Positions 28,945 to 38,744 of a stretch of 64,000 bases of DNA are shown here, one piece after another. Source of the DNA: Rubrobacter taiwanensis (GTDB lineage Bacteria > Actinomycetota > Rubrobacteria > Rubrobacterales > Rubrobacteraceae). Each line of letters begins with the position of its first letter. Positions within the stretch are counted from its first letter, which is position 1. The notes under the pieces are model-generated. The model searched no databases, was not told the DNA's origin, and was given only the letters and a program-made list of their open reading frames with translations. A program made the translations under genes and the position numbers. The stretch is from assembly GCF_004337705.1 (NCBI RefSeq), contig NZ_SKBU01000008.1:1-64000 (forward strand), read 5' to 3'.

Positions 28945-30075
28945 GTGCAGGGTCTGAAGCTCGGAATCGACGGGACGGAGGTTCTCGCTCTGACCCGGCG
29001 TCTGGTGCGCTACCGCTCGTACACGCCGGACGCGGCCGAGGCCGCCATGGACTTCATCGCCGACTGGTGCAAGAGCCGGGGGCTCCAGACGGTGCGCTAC
29101 CGGGGCGCCGGCCCCCGGGGAGAGCACAGCGCGATGGCCGTGCGTACCGGTTCGGGGAACCCCCGGCTGCTCCTGCACGGCCACGTGGACGTCGTGCCCG
29201 CCGAACCCCACCAGTTCGACCCCCACGAGGAGAATGGCGAGCTCTACGGTCGCGGCGTCTACGACATGAAGGGAGCCCTGGCCGCGATGCTCTACGCCAT
29301 GCACGATCTGGACCTGATGCGGTGCGATGCCACCGTGGAACTGCTCATCGTGCCGGACGAGGAGCGGGACTACGGCGGCATGACCGGCGCGGAGCTGCTC
29401 ATAAGCCGGGGACACGTGGGGGACTTCCTCATAACCGGCGAGCCGACCAATTTCCACATCGGCGTGCAGGCCAAGGGGGTGCTGGACGTCCGTGTCACGC
29501 TCAGAGGCAAGAGCGCGCACGGCTCCCGGCCCTGGCTCGGGAAGAACGCGATCCTGCTGGCGTACGAGCACTTCCGGCGCCTCCGAAAGCTGCCGTTCTA
29601 CGGCGAGCGCAACGACCTCTTCCCGTACCCCAGCGTCAACCTGGCCCGGATCGTCGGCGGAGACGTGATCAACCGCGTCCCCGACCGCTGCACCTACGAT
29701 CTAGATATCCGCTACCTGCCCGAGCAGAACCCGCGGGAGATAGTGCGCCAGATAGAATCCATCGACCCGGCCGCCGAGATCGAAGTCCTGAACGTCCGCG
29801 AACCCACTTACGTCCCGCGCTCCAACCCCTTCGTGAAGATGCTCCGGGAGGTCGCCGCCCGCCACTACCAGGGAAACCCGGTCAGCGTCGGCCGCCACGG
29901 CGCAAGCGACATAGTGTACTTCCAGCGCCACGGCGTGCCGGGCGTGGAGTTCGGCCCCATCGGAGGCGGCCACCACGGCCCGCAGGAGTTCGTGCTCTCC
30001 GCATCGCTGGAACGCTACCGGCAGATGCTCGTGCAGTTCGTGCAGCTCGTCGCCGGCAAGGGCGCGGAGCGGTAG
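28945..30075 (+). CDS. M20-family metallopeptidase (ArgE/DapE-like)
   Basis: This is a 376-residue zinc deacylase/peptidase. Zinc ligands are visible in LLHGHVDVVPAE (H-x-D), GRGVYDMKGALAAM (D), VPDEERDYGG (EE), TGEPTNFHIG (E) and GGGHHGPQEFV (H). A dimerisation domain lies at about 175-285. It resembles succinyl-diaminopimelate desuccinylase and acetylornithine deacetylase; which one cannot be told from context, though the preceding murA makes a cell-wall precursor role possible. GTG start with GGAGACGGAG upstream. Confidence 0.85.
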   Translation: MQGLKLGIDGTEVLALTRRLVRYRSYTPDAAEAAMDFIADWCKSRGLQTVRYRGAGPRGEHSAMAVRTGSGNPRLLLHGHVDVVPAEPHQFDPHEENGELYGRGVYDMKGALAAMLYAMHDLDLMRCDATVELLIVPDEERDYGGMTGAELLISRGHVGDFLITGEPTNFHIGVQAKGVLDVRVTLRGKSAHGSRPWLGKNAILLAYEHFRRLRKLPFYGERNDLFPYPSVNLARIVGGDVINRVPDRCTYDLDIRYLPEQNPREIVRQIESIDPAAEIEVLNVREPTYVPRSNPFVKMLREVAARHYQGNPVSVGRHGASDIVYFQRHGVPGVEFGPIGGGHHGPQEFVLSASLERYRQMLVQFVQLVAGKGAER

Positions 30076-30116
30076 CCGGATACACTTAGCATCACTTTGC
30101 AACTATTAGTAGCGTG

Positions 30117-30146
30117 TTGAAATAGCTGCGCTTCGCATGTTATATT
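30117..30146 (+). promoter_or_regulatory. Promoter of the nuo operon
   Basis: -35 TTGAAA (30117-30122) and -10 TATATT (30141-30146) are 18 bp apart, in an AT-rich island of 120 bp between the M20 gene and nuoA. The leader would be about 45 nt, with GAAAGG before the TTG start. Confidence 0.7.
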
Positions 30147-30198
30147 CTGGATACTTCTTGAGATCTTCGGTCTGACAACGCGAGAAAGGTCGGGGCTG

Positions 30199-30588
30199 TT
30201 GCTGGCGCTGTTACAAACCGAGATGCCGTACACCGCGCTATATGCCTACGTCGGGCTCTCGATGGTTTTTATCGTGGGTTTCGTTCTGGTGGTTTTGATG
30301 GTTGCGCGGTTGATCGCGCCCAGCAGGAAGAGTTCGACTCAGAAGGGGCAGTCGTATGAGACTGCGGAGGCGCCGGTTTCGGATCCCTGGCGGCCGTTTC
30401 CCGTACGGTATTACATCTTCGCGTTGATGTTCCTGATCTTCGACGTTGAGACGGCATTTCTGTTGCCGTGGGCGGTGGTCTACGGGCAGCTGGGGCTGTA
30501 CGGGTTTGTGCAGATGGTCATCTTTATCGGGATCATAACCTTGGGGCTTATCTACGAGTGGAAGAAGGGGGCCCTCAGATGGGTGTGA
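30199..30588 (+). CDS. nuoA: NADH-quinone oxidoreductase subunit A
   Basis: This is a 129-residue membrane subunit of complex I with three helices (about 10-35, 75-95, 102-122). [26 protein letters not shown] is the conserved loop-helix. TTG start after GAAAGG. First of an 11-gene operon; it overlaps nuoB by 10 bp. Confidence 0.94.
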   Translation: MLALLQTEMPYTALYAYVGLSMVFIVGFVLVVLMVARLIAPSRKSSTQKGQSYETAEAPVSDPWRPFPVRYYIFALMFLIFDVETAFLLPWAVVYGQLGLYGFVQMVIFIGIITLGLIYEWKKGALRWV

Positions 30589-31307
30589 TGCAGAGGTTCA
30601 ACGAGCCGAACATATTGACGGTCAGTTCGGACAAGCTCTTCAACTGGGCGCGCAAGAACTCCATGTGGCCCCTGCAGTTCGGGCTGGCCTGCTGTGCCAT
30701 TGAGATGATGTCCACCGGGATGGCGCACAACGATCTGGACCGTTTCGGGGCGGGGTTCTTCTCCGGCAGTCCGCGGCAGGCCGACGTCATGATCGTCTCC
30801 GGCACCGTCTCCACCAAGATGGCCGAGCGCATGACGCGGCTCTACGAGCAGATGCCCGAGCCCAAGTGGGTTATAGCGATGGGAGCGTGTGCCATCTCCG
30901 GCGGTCCGTTTCTGGACGGCTACTCGGTCTTGATGGGGGCAGATAGGGTCATTCCGGTGGACGTGTACGTACCCGGGTGTCCGCCGCGGCCGGAGGCCTT
31001 GATCTTCGGGATCATGACCCTGCAGAAGAAGATCGAGAGGGAGTCGCAGGTCGGGTACGAGAAGCCGCGTCCGGCGCTCGTGACCGAGGACGGTGAGTTT
31101 CTGGAGTATCTTCCGGAGCGCGAGTACACCAACATCTCCGAGGGCAAGTCCAACCGGCCTTCCGGCATCAAGCGTCTCAAGCGCACCTACGTCTTCGAGC
31201 GCAGGGGTATGCCGCCCGAGTCCCAGACCGATGTGGGCTGGATCCCGCAGGAGGTCAGGGAGAGGATCAGGCAGAGGGAGAGAGACGGCGGAGAAGGGGG
31301 CGAGTAG
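30579..31307 (+). CDS. nuoB: NADH-quinone oxidoreductase subunit B
   Basis: This is a protein of about 242 residues from ATG 30579, chosen because homology begins there. It carries cluster N2, with cysteines in [22 protein letters not shown] and [11 protein letters not shown]. The C-terminal part after 150 is longer than in E. coli. N2 passes electrons to quinone at the membrane junction. Confidence 0.95.
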   Translation: MGVMQRFNEPNILTVSSDKLFNWARKNSMWPLQFGLACCAIEMMSTGMAHNDLDRFGAGFFSGSPRQADVMIVSGTVSTKMAERMTRLYEQMPEPKWVIAMGACAISGGPFLDGYSVLMGADRVIPVDVYVPGCPPRPEALIFGIMTLQKKIERESQVGYEKPRPALVTEDGEFLEYLPEREYTNISEGKSNRPSGIKRLKRTYVFERRGMPPESQTDVGWIPQEVRERIRQRERDGGEGGE

Positions 31308-31308
31308 G

Positions 31309-31803
31309 TTGGCCATCTCGCTACCGGAGGGGAGCCTTGAAGAGCGTTTGCGGCGGTACTTGGAGGGGTTAAGCGGCAGTCACGGGCTCGAAGAGGCCGG
31401 GATAGAGGGGAACGTCGTGCGGGTTGTGGCGCGGCCGGAGGACGTTCCGGCGGTGCTCGCGACCGCCCGCGAGCGGCTCGGCATCCTGCACCTCTCGTTC
31501 ATCACGGTGGTGGATCGGGGGGATGGGGACTTCGAGCTCACCTACGAGCTTTTGGACCTCCGGGGGGGGCGGGTACGGGTCAGGACGAACCTTCGGAGCG
31601 AGGAGCCCGTCATAGGTACGGTGACGCACATCTACCCGACGGCCAACTGGCACGAGCGGGAGGCGTACGATATGTTTGGGGTGGCTTTCGCGGGGCATCC
31701 GGATCTGCGCCGCGTCTACATGTGGCAGGATCACTTCGACCACCACCCGCTCCTGAAGAGCTTCGAGATCAGCACCAAGCGGACATTCGAGGGGTTGCGG
31801 TAG
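31309..31803 (+). CDS. nuoC: NADH-quinone oxidoreductase subunit C
   Basis: This is a protein of about 164 residues from TTG 31309, directly after the nuoB stop. The 30-kDa subunit signature is ANWHEREAYDMFGVAFAGHPDLRR. It is a peripheral-arm structural subunit and is separate from nuoD, not fused. Confidence 0.92.
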   Translation: MAISLPEGSLEERLRRYLEGLSGSHGLEEAGIEGNVVRVVARPEDVPAVLATARERLGILHLSFITVVDRGDGDFELTYELLDLRGGRVRVRTNLRSEEPVIGTVTHIYPTANWHEREAYDMFGVAFAGHPDLRRVYMWQDHFDHHPLLKSFEISTKRTFEGLR

Positions 31804-32964
31804 ATGTTGGAAGAGAAGCGGAAGACGGTGACCGAGCGGCTGGCGAGCCCCGACATCCGGGACGAGTTCGGCCTGGAGACCATGGACATGAACATGGGGC
31901 CGCAGCACCCGGCGATGCACGGGCTATTGCGCCTCATCTTGGAGCTGGACGGCGAGACGATCGTCCGCTGCGATCCCATAATGGGGTATCTGCACCGCTG
32001 TCAGGAGAAGATCGCCGAGAACCGGATGTATCCGGCCGTCATCCCGCTTACCGACCGGCTCGATTACTTCGCCAACATGCACAACGAGCACGGGTACTGT
32101 CTGGCGGTAGAGGATCTGCTGGACGTGGAGATCCCTCCGCGGGCGGAGTACATCCGGGTTCTGATGTGCGAGCTGATGCGGATCGCGAGCCACATCCCCT
32201 CGATAGGGTTCTTGCTCTTGGAGCTCGGGGCGTTCACTCCGATCCTGTACGCCTTCAGGGAGCGGGAGCGGATACAGGACATCTTCGAGGCCGTCACCGG
32301 GGCTCGCATGATGTTCCACTACATCCGCATCGGCGGCGTGAAGGCCGATCTTCCGCCGGAGATCCCGGAGAAGATCTGGAACTACATCGAGGGATTGGAG
32401 CGGCGCATCCAGCCCGACTTCATAGACCTCATCGAGGGGAATGAGATCTTCATCTCCCGCACCCGCGGCGTCGGGAAGATGACGCCGGAGCAGGCCGTGG
32501 AGCTCGGGCTTACCGGGCCGCCCCTGAGGTGCACCGGTGTGGACTTCGACGTGCGGCGGGACTATCCGTACAGCGTCTACCCGGAGCTGGAGTTCGACGT
32601 GATCACGGACGATGCCGGGGATGTGGAGGCCTCCTACCGGGTGCGGATCAGAGAGGTCTGGCAGAGTATCCGGATCATCAAGCAATGTCTGGAGAAGATG
32701 CCCGAGGGGGAGGTCATGGCGGATCTGGGGCGTAGGCTGCGGCCGCCGGAGGGCGAGGGGTTCGGGCGCGTTGAGGGACCGCGCGGGGAGTTTGCGGTAC
32801 ACGTCGTCTCTGACGGCTCCGACGTGCCTTACCGGGTGCATTACCGGGATCCCAGCTTCGTGAACATGCAGCTGCTGCAGGAGATCGTACCCGGGCACTA
32901 CCTGCCGGACATCATGCCGATCATGGGTCTCATAGATCCGGTCAGCGGCGGTTGGGACAAGTAG
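31804..32964 (+). CDS. nuoD: NADH-quinone oxidoreductase subunit D
   Basis: This is a 386-residue 49-kDa subunit forming the quinone pocket with Nuo[16 protein letters not shown] and [12 protein letters not shown] are conserved. The C-terminus ends DPVSGGWDK rather than the common VDR ending. ATG is adjacent to the nuoC stop. It is followed directly by nuoH: no nuoE, F or G genes lie between. Confidence 0.95.
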   Translation: MLEEKRKTVTERLASPDIRDEFGLETMDMNMGPQHPAMHGLLRLILELDGETIVRCDPIMGYLHRCQEKIAENRMYPAVIPLTDRLDYFANMHNEHGYCLAVEDLLDVEIPPRAEYIRVLMCELMRIASHIPSIGFLLLELGAFTPILYAFRERERIQDIFEAVTGARMMFHYIRIGGVKADLPPEIPEKIWNYIEGLERRIQPDFIDLIEGNEIFISRTRGVGKMTPEQAVELGLTGPPLRCTGVDFDVRRDYPYSVYPELEFDVITDDAGDVEASYRVRIREVWQSIRIIKQCLEKMPEGEVMADLGRRLRPPEGEGFGRVEGPRGEFAVHVVSDGSDVPYRVHYRDPSFVNMQLLQEIVPGHYLPDIMPIMGLIDPVSGGWDK

Positions 32965-32981
32965 GGGGAGGTTAGGAGCGC

Positions 32982-33974
32982 GTGCTGGAAGTTCTCAATC
33001 AGGAGCCCTTCAGGTTCCTGCTGACCTTCGGGGCGCTGATCTTCCTCGTGCTGAATCTGGCCGCCGTTCTCACGCTGGCCGAGCGGAAGGTCTCGGCCTA
33101 CATTCAGCTCCGCTACGGGCCCAACCGGGTCGGTCCGCGCGGGCTTCTGCAGCCGGCGGCGGACGTCATCAAGCTGTTCACGAAGGAGAACATTCCGCTC
33201 AACCGGGCCGACCGCTGGGTCTTCCTGCTGGCCCCGGCGTTCATGTTCCTGCCGGCCGTGGCGGTGTGGCTGGTGATCCCCTTCTCGCAGAACGCGGTCG
33301 TTGCGGATCTCAACATCGGGGTGCTCTTCTTCGTGGCCATAACCTCCATAGGGGCTTTGGGCGTGATCATGGCCGGCTACGGCAGCCGTTCCAGCTACTC
33401 GCTGCTCGGAGCTCTGCGGGGGGCGGCGCAGATGATCTCCTACGAGGTGCCGCTCATCCTGAGCCTGCTCGGCGTCGTCATGCTCACCGGCAGTCTGGCG
33501 CTCTCGGACGTGGTGAACGCGCAGGGCGGGGGCTTCTGGAACTGGTACATCTGGCCGCAGCTGCCGATGTTTCTGATCTTCTTCATCTCCGGCATAGCGG
33601 AGGTCAAGCGCATCCCGTTCGATCTGCCGGAGGGTGAGAGCGAGATCGTTGGCGGGTTCATGATCGAGTACTCGGGGATGACGTGGGCGCTCATTCAGGC
33701 CTCCGAGTTCGCCATGATGGCGGTCGTCTCGGCGGTTACGGCCACGCTCTTCCTCGGGGGCTGGCAGCCGCCGCTGCCGTTCCTGGATCTGGGAGCGTTC
33801 AACTGGCTGTGGTTCGCCATCAAGACGACCCTGCTGCTGTTCGTCTTTCAGTGGATCCGCTGGAGCATCCCGCGCTTCCGGATGGATCAGCTCATGGATC
33901 TGGGCTGGAAGGTGCTGATCCCGCTGACCCTGATCTGGATCTTTGTGACCGCGCTCTGGATGCTGATCTTCTGA
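32982..33974 (+). CDS. nuoH: NADH-quinone oxidoreductase subunit H
   Basis: This is a 330-residue membrane subunit with eight helices that links the quinone site to the pumping modules. AERKVSAYIQLRYGPNRVGPRG and IPFDLPEGESEIVGGFMIEYSGM are the hallmark loops. GTG start after GGGGGAGG. Confidence 0.95.
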   Translation: MLEVLNQEPFRFLLTFGALIFLVLNLAAVLTLAERKVSAYIQLRYGPNRVGPRGLLQPAADVIKLFTKENIPLNRADRWVFLLAPAFMFLPAVAVWLVIPFSQNAVVADLNIGVLFFVAITSIGALGVIMAGYGSRSSYSLLGALRGAAQMISYEVPLILSLLGVVMLTGSLALSDVVNAQGGGFWNWYIWPQLPMFLIFFISGIAEVKRIPFDLPEGESEIVGGFMIEYSGMTWALIQASEFAMMAVVSAVTATLFLGGWQPPLPFLDLGAFNWLWFAIKTTLLLFVFQWIRWSIPRFRMDQLMDLGWKVLIPLTLIWIFVTALWMLIF

Positions 33975-33988
33975 GGAGGGATTTCTAA

Positions 33989-34468
33989 GTGCCCGGCCTG
34001 GGACAGGGAATATTGAAGGGGATGGCGATAACCATCCGGCGGATGTTCGAGCCGAAGATCACCCGCCAGTATCCGGAGTACCGGCGGGAGCTGCCGGAGC
34101 GGAGCCGGGGGATGCTCACCGTGGACATGGACCGGTGCATCGCCTGCCTGCAGTGCATGCGCATCTGTCCGGACCATTGCATCTCCATCGAGCAGGAGAA
34201 GCGGGACTTCGACGGCTCCGGGAAGGTTCGCCCCTATGCCGTGGGCTTCTCCATAGACGACTCGCGGTGCATGTACTGCTCGTTGTGCGTGGAGGTCTGT
34301 CCGGTCAACTGCATCTACCACACCGAGGAGTTCGAGGTGCAGGCATATGACCGGCTGGAGCTCGCCCGGCAGTTCGGCGAGCGGCCGGTGGACCCGAGGA
34401 GGGATCCCATCCCGGTCCGGAAGAGGAGGGCGTCCCGCGCGAAGACGGTAAGAAAGGAGGCCGCTTGA
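33989..34468 (+). CDS. nuoI: NADH-quinone oxidoreductase subunit I
   Basis: This is a 159-residue ferredoxin-like subunit with two 4Fe-4S motifs, CIACLQCMRICPDHC and CMYCSLCVEVCPVNC (clusters N6a and N6b). In a complex lacking NuoEFG this is the entry point for electrons from an external donor. GTG start; it overlaps nuoJ by four bases. Confidence 0.95.
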   Translation: MPGLGQGILKGMAITIRRMFEPKITRQYPEYRRELPERSRGMLTVDMDRCIACLQCMRICPDHCISIEQEKRDFDGSGKVRPYAVGFSIDDSRCMYCSLCVEVCPVNCIYHTEEFEVQAYDRLELARQFGERPVDPRRDPIPVRKRRASRAKTVRKEAA

Positions 34469-34986
34469 CGGTAGCATTCGTCGTACTGGCCGCTCTGACG
34501 TTGCTCGCCGGGCTGGGGGTGGTTCTGAGCCGCCACGTGGTGCACTCGGCGCTCTTTATGGCGGCCTCTTTCCTCGGGGTGGCCGGGTTCTTCGTGATGC
34601 TGAACGCTCCGGTGCTCGCGGGCTTTCAGGTTCTCATCTATGTTGGAGCCGTAACGGTGCTGGTCCTGTTCGCCATAATGTTCACTCAGCGGCCGCAGGC
34701 GCGCTCCTTCCGGTTGATACTGCAGCGGCAGCACGTCCCCGGGTTGCTCGCCGCTCTGGGGCTCGGCGTCTTCCTGGCCTACGTGCTCGCCATTCAGGAT
34801 TGGGGAGAGGTTTCTCCGGGGCAGGGTCCGCGGGCCGTCGAGGACTTCGGGGCTCTCCTGCTCGGGGCGGGCGAGTATCCGGACGTCTTCGCCCTCCTCT
34901 TCCAGCTGGGGGCGGTGATCCTGCTGATAGCCACGATCGCGGCGATCGTGATCAGCCGCCGGCGCAGAGAGGAGGATGAGCTTTGA
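34465..34986 (+). CDS. nuoJ: NADH-quinone oxidoreductase subunit J
   Basis: This is a 173-residue membrane subunit with five helices. HSALFMAASFLGVAGFFVMLNAPVLAGFQVLIYVGAVTVLVLFAIM is the conserved core spanning the pi-bulge helix. TTG start coupled to nuoI (TTGA); the stop overlaps nuoK. Confidence 0.93.
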   Translation: MTVAFVVLAALTLLAGLGVVLSRHVVHSALFMAASFLGVAGFFVMLNAPVLAGFQVLIYVGAVTVLVLFAIMFTQRPQARSFRLILQRQHVPGLLAALGLGVFLAYVLAIQDWGEVSPGQGPRAVEDFGALLLGAGEYPDVFALLFQLGAVILLIATIAAIVISRRRREEDEL

Positions 34987-35291
34987 TACCGCTGGAGGCT
35001 TATCTGGTGGTCGGGGCGCTGCTCTTCGCCATCGGGACCTACGGCGCGCTGGTGCGGCGCAACGCCGTGGTCGTCTTCATGTGCGTGGAGCTGATGCTCA
35101 ACTCGGTGAACCTGACGCTCGTGAGCTTCGCGGACTACCTGCCGGGGGCCATGGGCGCGGGAGCCGGCTACGCTATCCTGATCATCGCGGTGGCGGCGGC
35201 CGAGGTGGCCGTGGGGCTCGCCATTGTGCTGGCCGTGTTCCGGGCGCGGCGGACGGTCAACGTGGACGAGATCAATCTGATGAAGCGTTAG
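34983..35291 (+). CDS. nuoK: NADH-quinone oxidoreductase subunit K
   Basis: This is a 102-residue, three-helix subunit homologous to MrpC. The functional glutamates are in MCVELMLNSVNLT and AAAEVAVGLAI. TTG start coupled to nuoJ. Confidence 0.94.
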   Translation: MIPLEAYLVVGALLFAIGTYGALVRRNAVVVFMCVELMLNSVNLTLVSFADYLPGAMGAGAGYAILIIAVAAAEVAVGLAIVLAVFRARRTVNVDEINLMKR

Positions 35292-35305
35292 GAGGGGATG
35301 CGGGT

Positions 35306-35344
35306 ATGCTACCTCACGAAGGGTGGAAGGATATGAATAGATGA
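35306..35344 (+). CDS. 12-codon ORF coupled to nuoL
   Basis: ATG 35306 stands eight bases after a strong GGAGGGG. The frame encodes MLPHEGWKDMNR and its TGA overlaps the nuoL ATG (ATGA). nuoL itself has only a moderate ribosome binding site (GAAGG), so reading this short frame may deliver ribosomes to nuoL. No homology can be judged at this size. Confidence 0.35.
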   Translation: MLPHEGWKDMNR

Positions 35345-37290
35345 GCGCGGGGCAGCAGCTGCTGATCCTGGCCATCCCGGTGCTCCCGGCACTGGCCTTC
35401 TTCGTGCTGGCGCTCTTCGGACGTCTCATCGGCGAGAACGCCCAGTATGTAGCGGTCTTCGTCAACGCCACCGCGTTTATCTTCTCCTGTTTTGCGCTCT
35501 TTCTGGTCATAACGGACGGGCCCATCTCCTTCTCCGTCAGCTGGATAGATCTGGGCGAGGGCGGATCTTTCTCGATGGGCGTTCTCATAGACGAGCTGGC
35601 GGCCGTAATGATAGTGGTCGTCACGTTCGTGAGCCTGATGATCAACCTGTATTCCGGGGCCTTCATGGAGGGAGATTCGCGGTACGCCTGGTACTTCGCG
35701 GTCCTGAATCTCTTCACGGCCTCGATGCTGGGGCTGGTCATAGCGCCGAACTTCATACAGCTCTACGTCTTCTGGGAGCTGGTGGGCCTCTGCTCGTATC
35801 TCTTGATCGGGCACTGGTTCGAGAAGCCGGCGGCCCGGGACGCGGCCCAGAAGGCGTTCATCGTCACGCGTATCGGGGACGCGGCACTGCTTGTGGGCAT
35901 CCTGATCTTCTGGCGGGCCACGGGCACCACCTCCTTCGCCGAGATCTCGCAGGCCGCTCAGGCCGGCTTCATCGGCGGTCTGCTGCTCACGGCGGCGCTG
36001 GTGCTGGTCTTCATCGGGGCCGTCGGCAAGAGCGCGCAGTTCCCGCTGCACGTCTGGCTCCCGGACGCCATGGAGGGACCCACGCCGGTCTCCGCGCTCA
36101 TCCACGCGGCGACGATGGTCGCCGCGGGCGTCTACCTGGTCGCCCGGACCTACGACATCTTCGTGCAGAGCCCGGCGGCGATGCTGATCGTGGCCTACAT
36201 CGGCGGGTTCACGGCCCTGATGGCCGCGACTATGGCGCTGGTGAAGAAGGACATCAAGCGCATCATCGCCTACTCGACCGTCTCGCAGCTCGGATACATG
36301 ATGATGGCGCTCGGGATCGGGGCGTACACGGCCGGGTTCTTCCACCTGTACAACCACGCCTTCTTCAAGGCGCTCCTCTTCCTCGGGGCCGGGAGCATCA
36401 TCTACGCGATGACCTCCTACAACATCTTCGACATGGGCGGTCTGAAGCGCCGGATGCCGATCACGTTCTGGACCATGGTTATCGCGGGGCTCTCGCTGGC
36501 CGGCATCTTCCCGCTCGCCGGGTTCTGGAGCAAGGACCTGATCGTCGCCGGCGCCTTCGAGAAGCACTACTACATCCTGTTCGGGATGGCGCTCGTGACG
36601 GTCTTCCTGACCGCGTTCTACATCTTCCGCGCCATCTTCGTCGCCTTCCTGGGCGAGCCGCGCACCGAGGCCGCGCGCGCGGCGGTGGACCCGCCGGGGG
36701 TCATGACCGTGCCGATGGTGATCCTGGCGGCGCTCTCGATCGGCAGCGGCTGGATCGGCACGCCGGTCGCCGATCTCTTCGGCGGCTTCGTCACGCCCAG
36801 CGAGTTCGCGGCCGGGGTACTCGCCATAGAGGAGCACGCGTTCAGCTACGCGCTGGCGGCCCTCTCGGTCGCGGTGGGGCTTGCGGGCATCGCGCTCGCG
36901 TACGCCATGTACGCTCCGGGGCGCGAGCACGTCGCGGAGAGCGCCTACCGACGCTTCCGGCCCGTGCATGCCTTCCTGGACAGGCGCTGGTACATCGACG
37001 ACCTCTACAACGCCACCTTCGTGAGGGGCGCGATGGCACTGGGTGTGGCCGTGCGCGAGTTCGACCGGCGGGGGCTGGACGGTGCGGTCACCGGTCTCGG
37101 ACGCGCGGTGAGCTGGACCGGTGAGCGGCTGCGGCCGCTGCAGACCGGCGGCGTTCAGAACTACGCGCTGTTCATAGTCATCAGCGTTCTTGCGCTCGCC
37201 GCCGTCGTGCTCGGCGACGCGCTCATCCTTGCGGCCGGGCTGCTGGTCCTGATAATCCTGGGCTCGATAGCTGTGGGGGTGAGGCTGTGA
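35341..37290 (+). CDS. nuoL: NADH-quinone oxidoreductase subunit L
   Basis: This is a 649-residue antiporter-like pump subunit with about 16 helices. The essential Glu is in LYVFWELVGLCSYLLIG, and the lysines are in HVWLPDAMEGPTPVSALIHAATM and KKDIKRIIAYSTVSQLGYM. The long amphipathic lateral helix region is at the C-terminus. Confidence 0.96.
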   Translation: MSAGQQLLILAIPVLPALAFFVLALFGRLIGENAQYVAVFVNATAFIFSCFALFLVITDGPISFSVSWIDLGEGGSFSMGVLIDELAAVMIVVVTFVSLMINLYSGAFMEGDSRYAWYFAVLNLFTASMLGLVIAPNFIQLYVFWELVGLCSYLLIGHWFEKPAARDAAQKAFIVTRIGDAALLVGILIFWRATGTTSFAEISQAAQAGFIGGLLLTAALVLVFIGAVGKSAQFPLHVWLPDAMEGPTPVSALIHAATMVAAGVYLVARTYDIFVQSPAAMLIVAYIGGFTALMAATMALVKKDIKRIIAYSTVSQLGYMMMALGIGAYTAGFFHLYNHAFFKALLFLGAGSIIYAMTSYNIFDMGGLKRRMPITFWTMVIAGLSLAGIFPLAGFWSKDLIVAGAFEKHYYILFGMALVTVFLTAFYIFRAIFVAFLGEPRTEAARAAVDPPGVMTVPMVILAALSIGSGWIGTPVADLFGGFVTPSEFAAGVLAIEEHAFSYALAALSVAVGLAGIALAYAMYAPGREHVAESAYRRFRPVHAFLDRRWYIDDLYNATFVRGAMALGVAVREFDRRGLDGAVTGLGRAVSWTGERLRPLQTGGVQNYALFIVISVLALAAVVLGDALILAAGLLVLIILGSIAVGVRL

Positions 37291-38741
37291 TAACAACCGT
37301 TGCGATCTTCATTCCGCTGCTGGGAGCCCTGCTGGTCGCGCTGCTCCCGGACGAGCGGCGCATAATCCAGCCGGTGGCCCTGGGTGTCGCCGCCGTGCCG
37401 CTGGCGCTGGTCCTGTACATCTATGTGGCATTCGGGAGCAACCTGGATGCCCCGGCCCTCTCCCAGAGCTACACCTGGATCGAATCTTTAGGCATCGGGT
37501 ACCGCGTCGGGCTGGACGGGCTGGGCTTCGGGATGTTCTTCCTGGCCGCTTTCCTGACTTTGATCGCGGTGATCGCCGCCTGGGACGTACAGCGGAATCT
37601 GAAGCAGTACTACGCGATACTCTTCCTCGCCGAGGTCGGCATGCTCGGGGTGTTCGCGGCGCAGGATCTGATCCTCTTCTACGTCTTCTTCGAGCTCACC
37701 CTCATCCCGATGTACCTGCTGGTCGGGATGTGGGGCGACGAGAACCGGCGGCCGGCCGCGATCAAGTTCTTCATCTACACCTTCCTGGGCTCCACGATCA
37801 TGCTCGGCGGGTTCCTAACGCTGGGGATCCTGGCCGGGACCTTCGCGCTGGAGGAGCTGACCGGAGGTGGCGGGCTCGGCCGGACGGCGCAGATCCTGAT
37901 CGCCGCCCCCATCATCTTCGGGCTTGCGGTCAAGGTGCCGGTCGTGCCGCTGCACAGCTGGTTGCCGGACGTCTACCTCTCCAGCCCGATCTCCACGAAC
38001 GTGGTGCTCTCGGGCGTGCTGCCGAAGCTGGGCACCATCGGCATCCTCAAGATAGCAATCCCGCTCCTGCCGCAGGGCGTGGAGCCGTACCTGCCGTACA
38101 TCGCGGCCTTCGGCGCGCTGAACATCATCTACGGCGCGTTCGCGGCCTTCATGCAGACCGACCTGAAGGCGCTCGTGGCCTACTCCTCAATCGGGACGCT
38201 CGGGTTCATCCTGCTCGGGGCGGCTTCGTTTAACGCCATGGGGCTGAACGGTGCGGTGCTGCAGCAGGTAACGCACGGCCTGTACTCGGCCCTCCTGTTC
38301 ATCCTGGTCGGGATCATCGCGGCGAGGACCGGGACCCGCAGGATCGCGGACATGGGCGGGCTCGCTCTGAGCATGCCGTGGGTCGGCGGGCTGCTGGCTC
38401 TGGGCGCTCTGGCGGCCATGGGGTTGCCGGGGCTGGCGGTCTTCGTCTCCGAGGTTATGAGCCTGCTCGGCGGTTTCGACGCGCACCCGGTGCAGGGTAC
38501 GGTCGCGGCGCTGGGCGTCATCCTGAGCGCCATGTACTTCCTCTACATGCTGGCGCGCACCATCTTCGGTCCGCTGCGGCGGCCGGAGTGGCAGGGCCTG
38601 AGGGATGCCGGGCCGGCCGAGATGGCCGCCATCGTGCCGCCCGCCGCCCTGCTCCTGATACTCGGAATCTTCCCGGCCCTGCTGGTGAACATTCAGCGTC
38701 CGGCGGTGGAGCTGGTCCTGAGCGTCATAGGAGGCGGTTAG
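37287..38741 (+). CDS. nuoM: NADH-quinone oxidoreductase subunit M
   Basis: This is a 484-residue pump subunit. Key residues are in FYVFFELTLIPMYLLVG (Glu) and VPLHSWLPDVYLSSPISTNVVL. TDLKALVAYSSIGTLG carries the conserved lysine. GTG start, coupled to nuoL. Confidence 0.96.
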   Translation: MITTVAIFIPLLGALLVALLPDERRIIQPVALGVAAVPLALVLYIYVAFGSNLDAPALSQSYTWIESLGIGYRVGLDGLGFGMFFLAAFLTLIAVIAAWDVQRNLKQYYAILFLAEVGMLGVFAAQDLILFYVFFELTLIPMYLLVGMWGDENRRPAAIKFFIYTFLGSTIMLGGFLTLGILAGTFALEELTGGGGLGRTAQILIAAPIIFGLAVKVPVVPLHSWLPDVYLSSPISTNVVLSGVLPKLGTIGILKIAIPLLPQGVEPYLPYIAAFGALNIIYGAFAAFMQTDLKALVAYSSIGTLGFILLGAASFNAMGLNGAVLQQVTHGLYSALLFILVGIIAARTGTRRIADMGGLALSMPWVGGLLALGALAAMGLPGLAVFVSEVMSLLGGFDAHPVQGTVAALGVILSAMYFLYMLARTIFGPLRRPEWQGLRDAGPAEMAAIVPPAALLLILGIFPALLVNIQRPAVELVLSVIGGG

Positions 38742-38744
38742 CAG

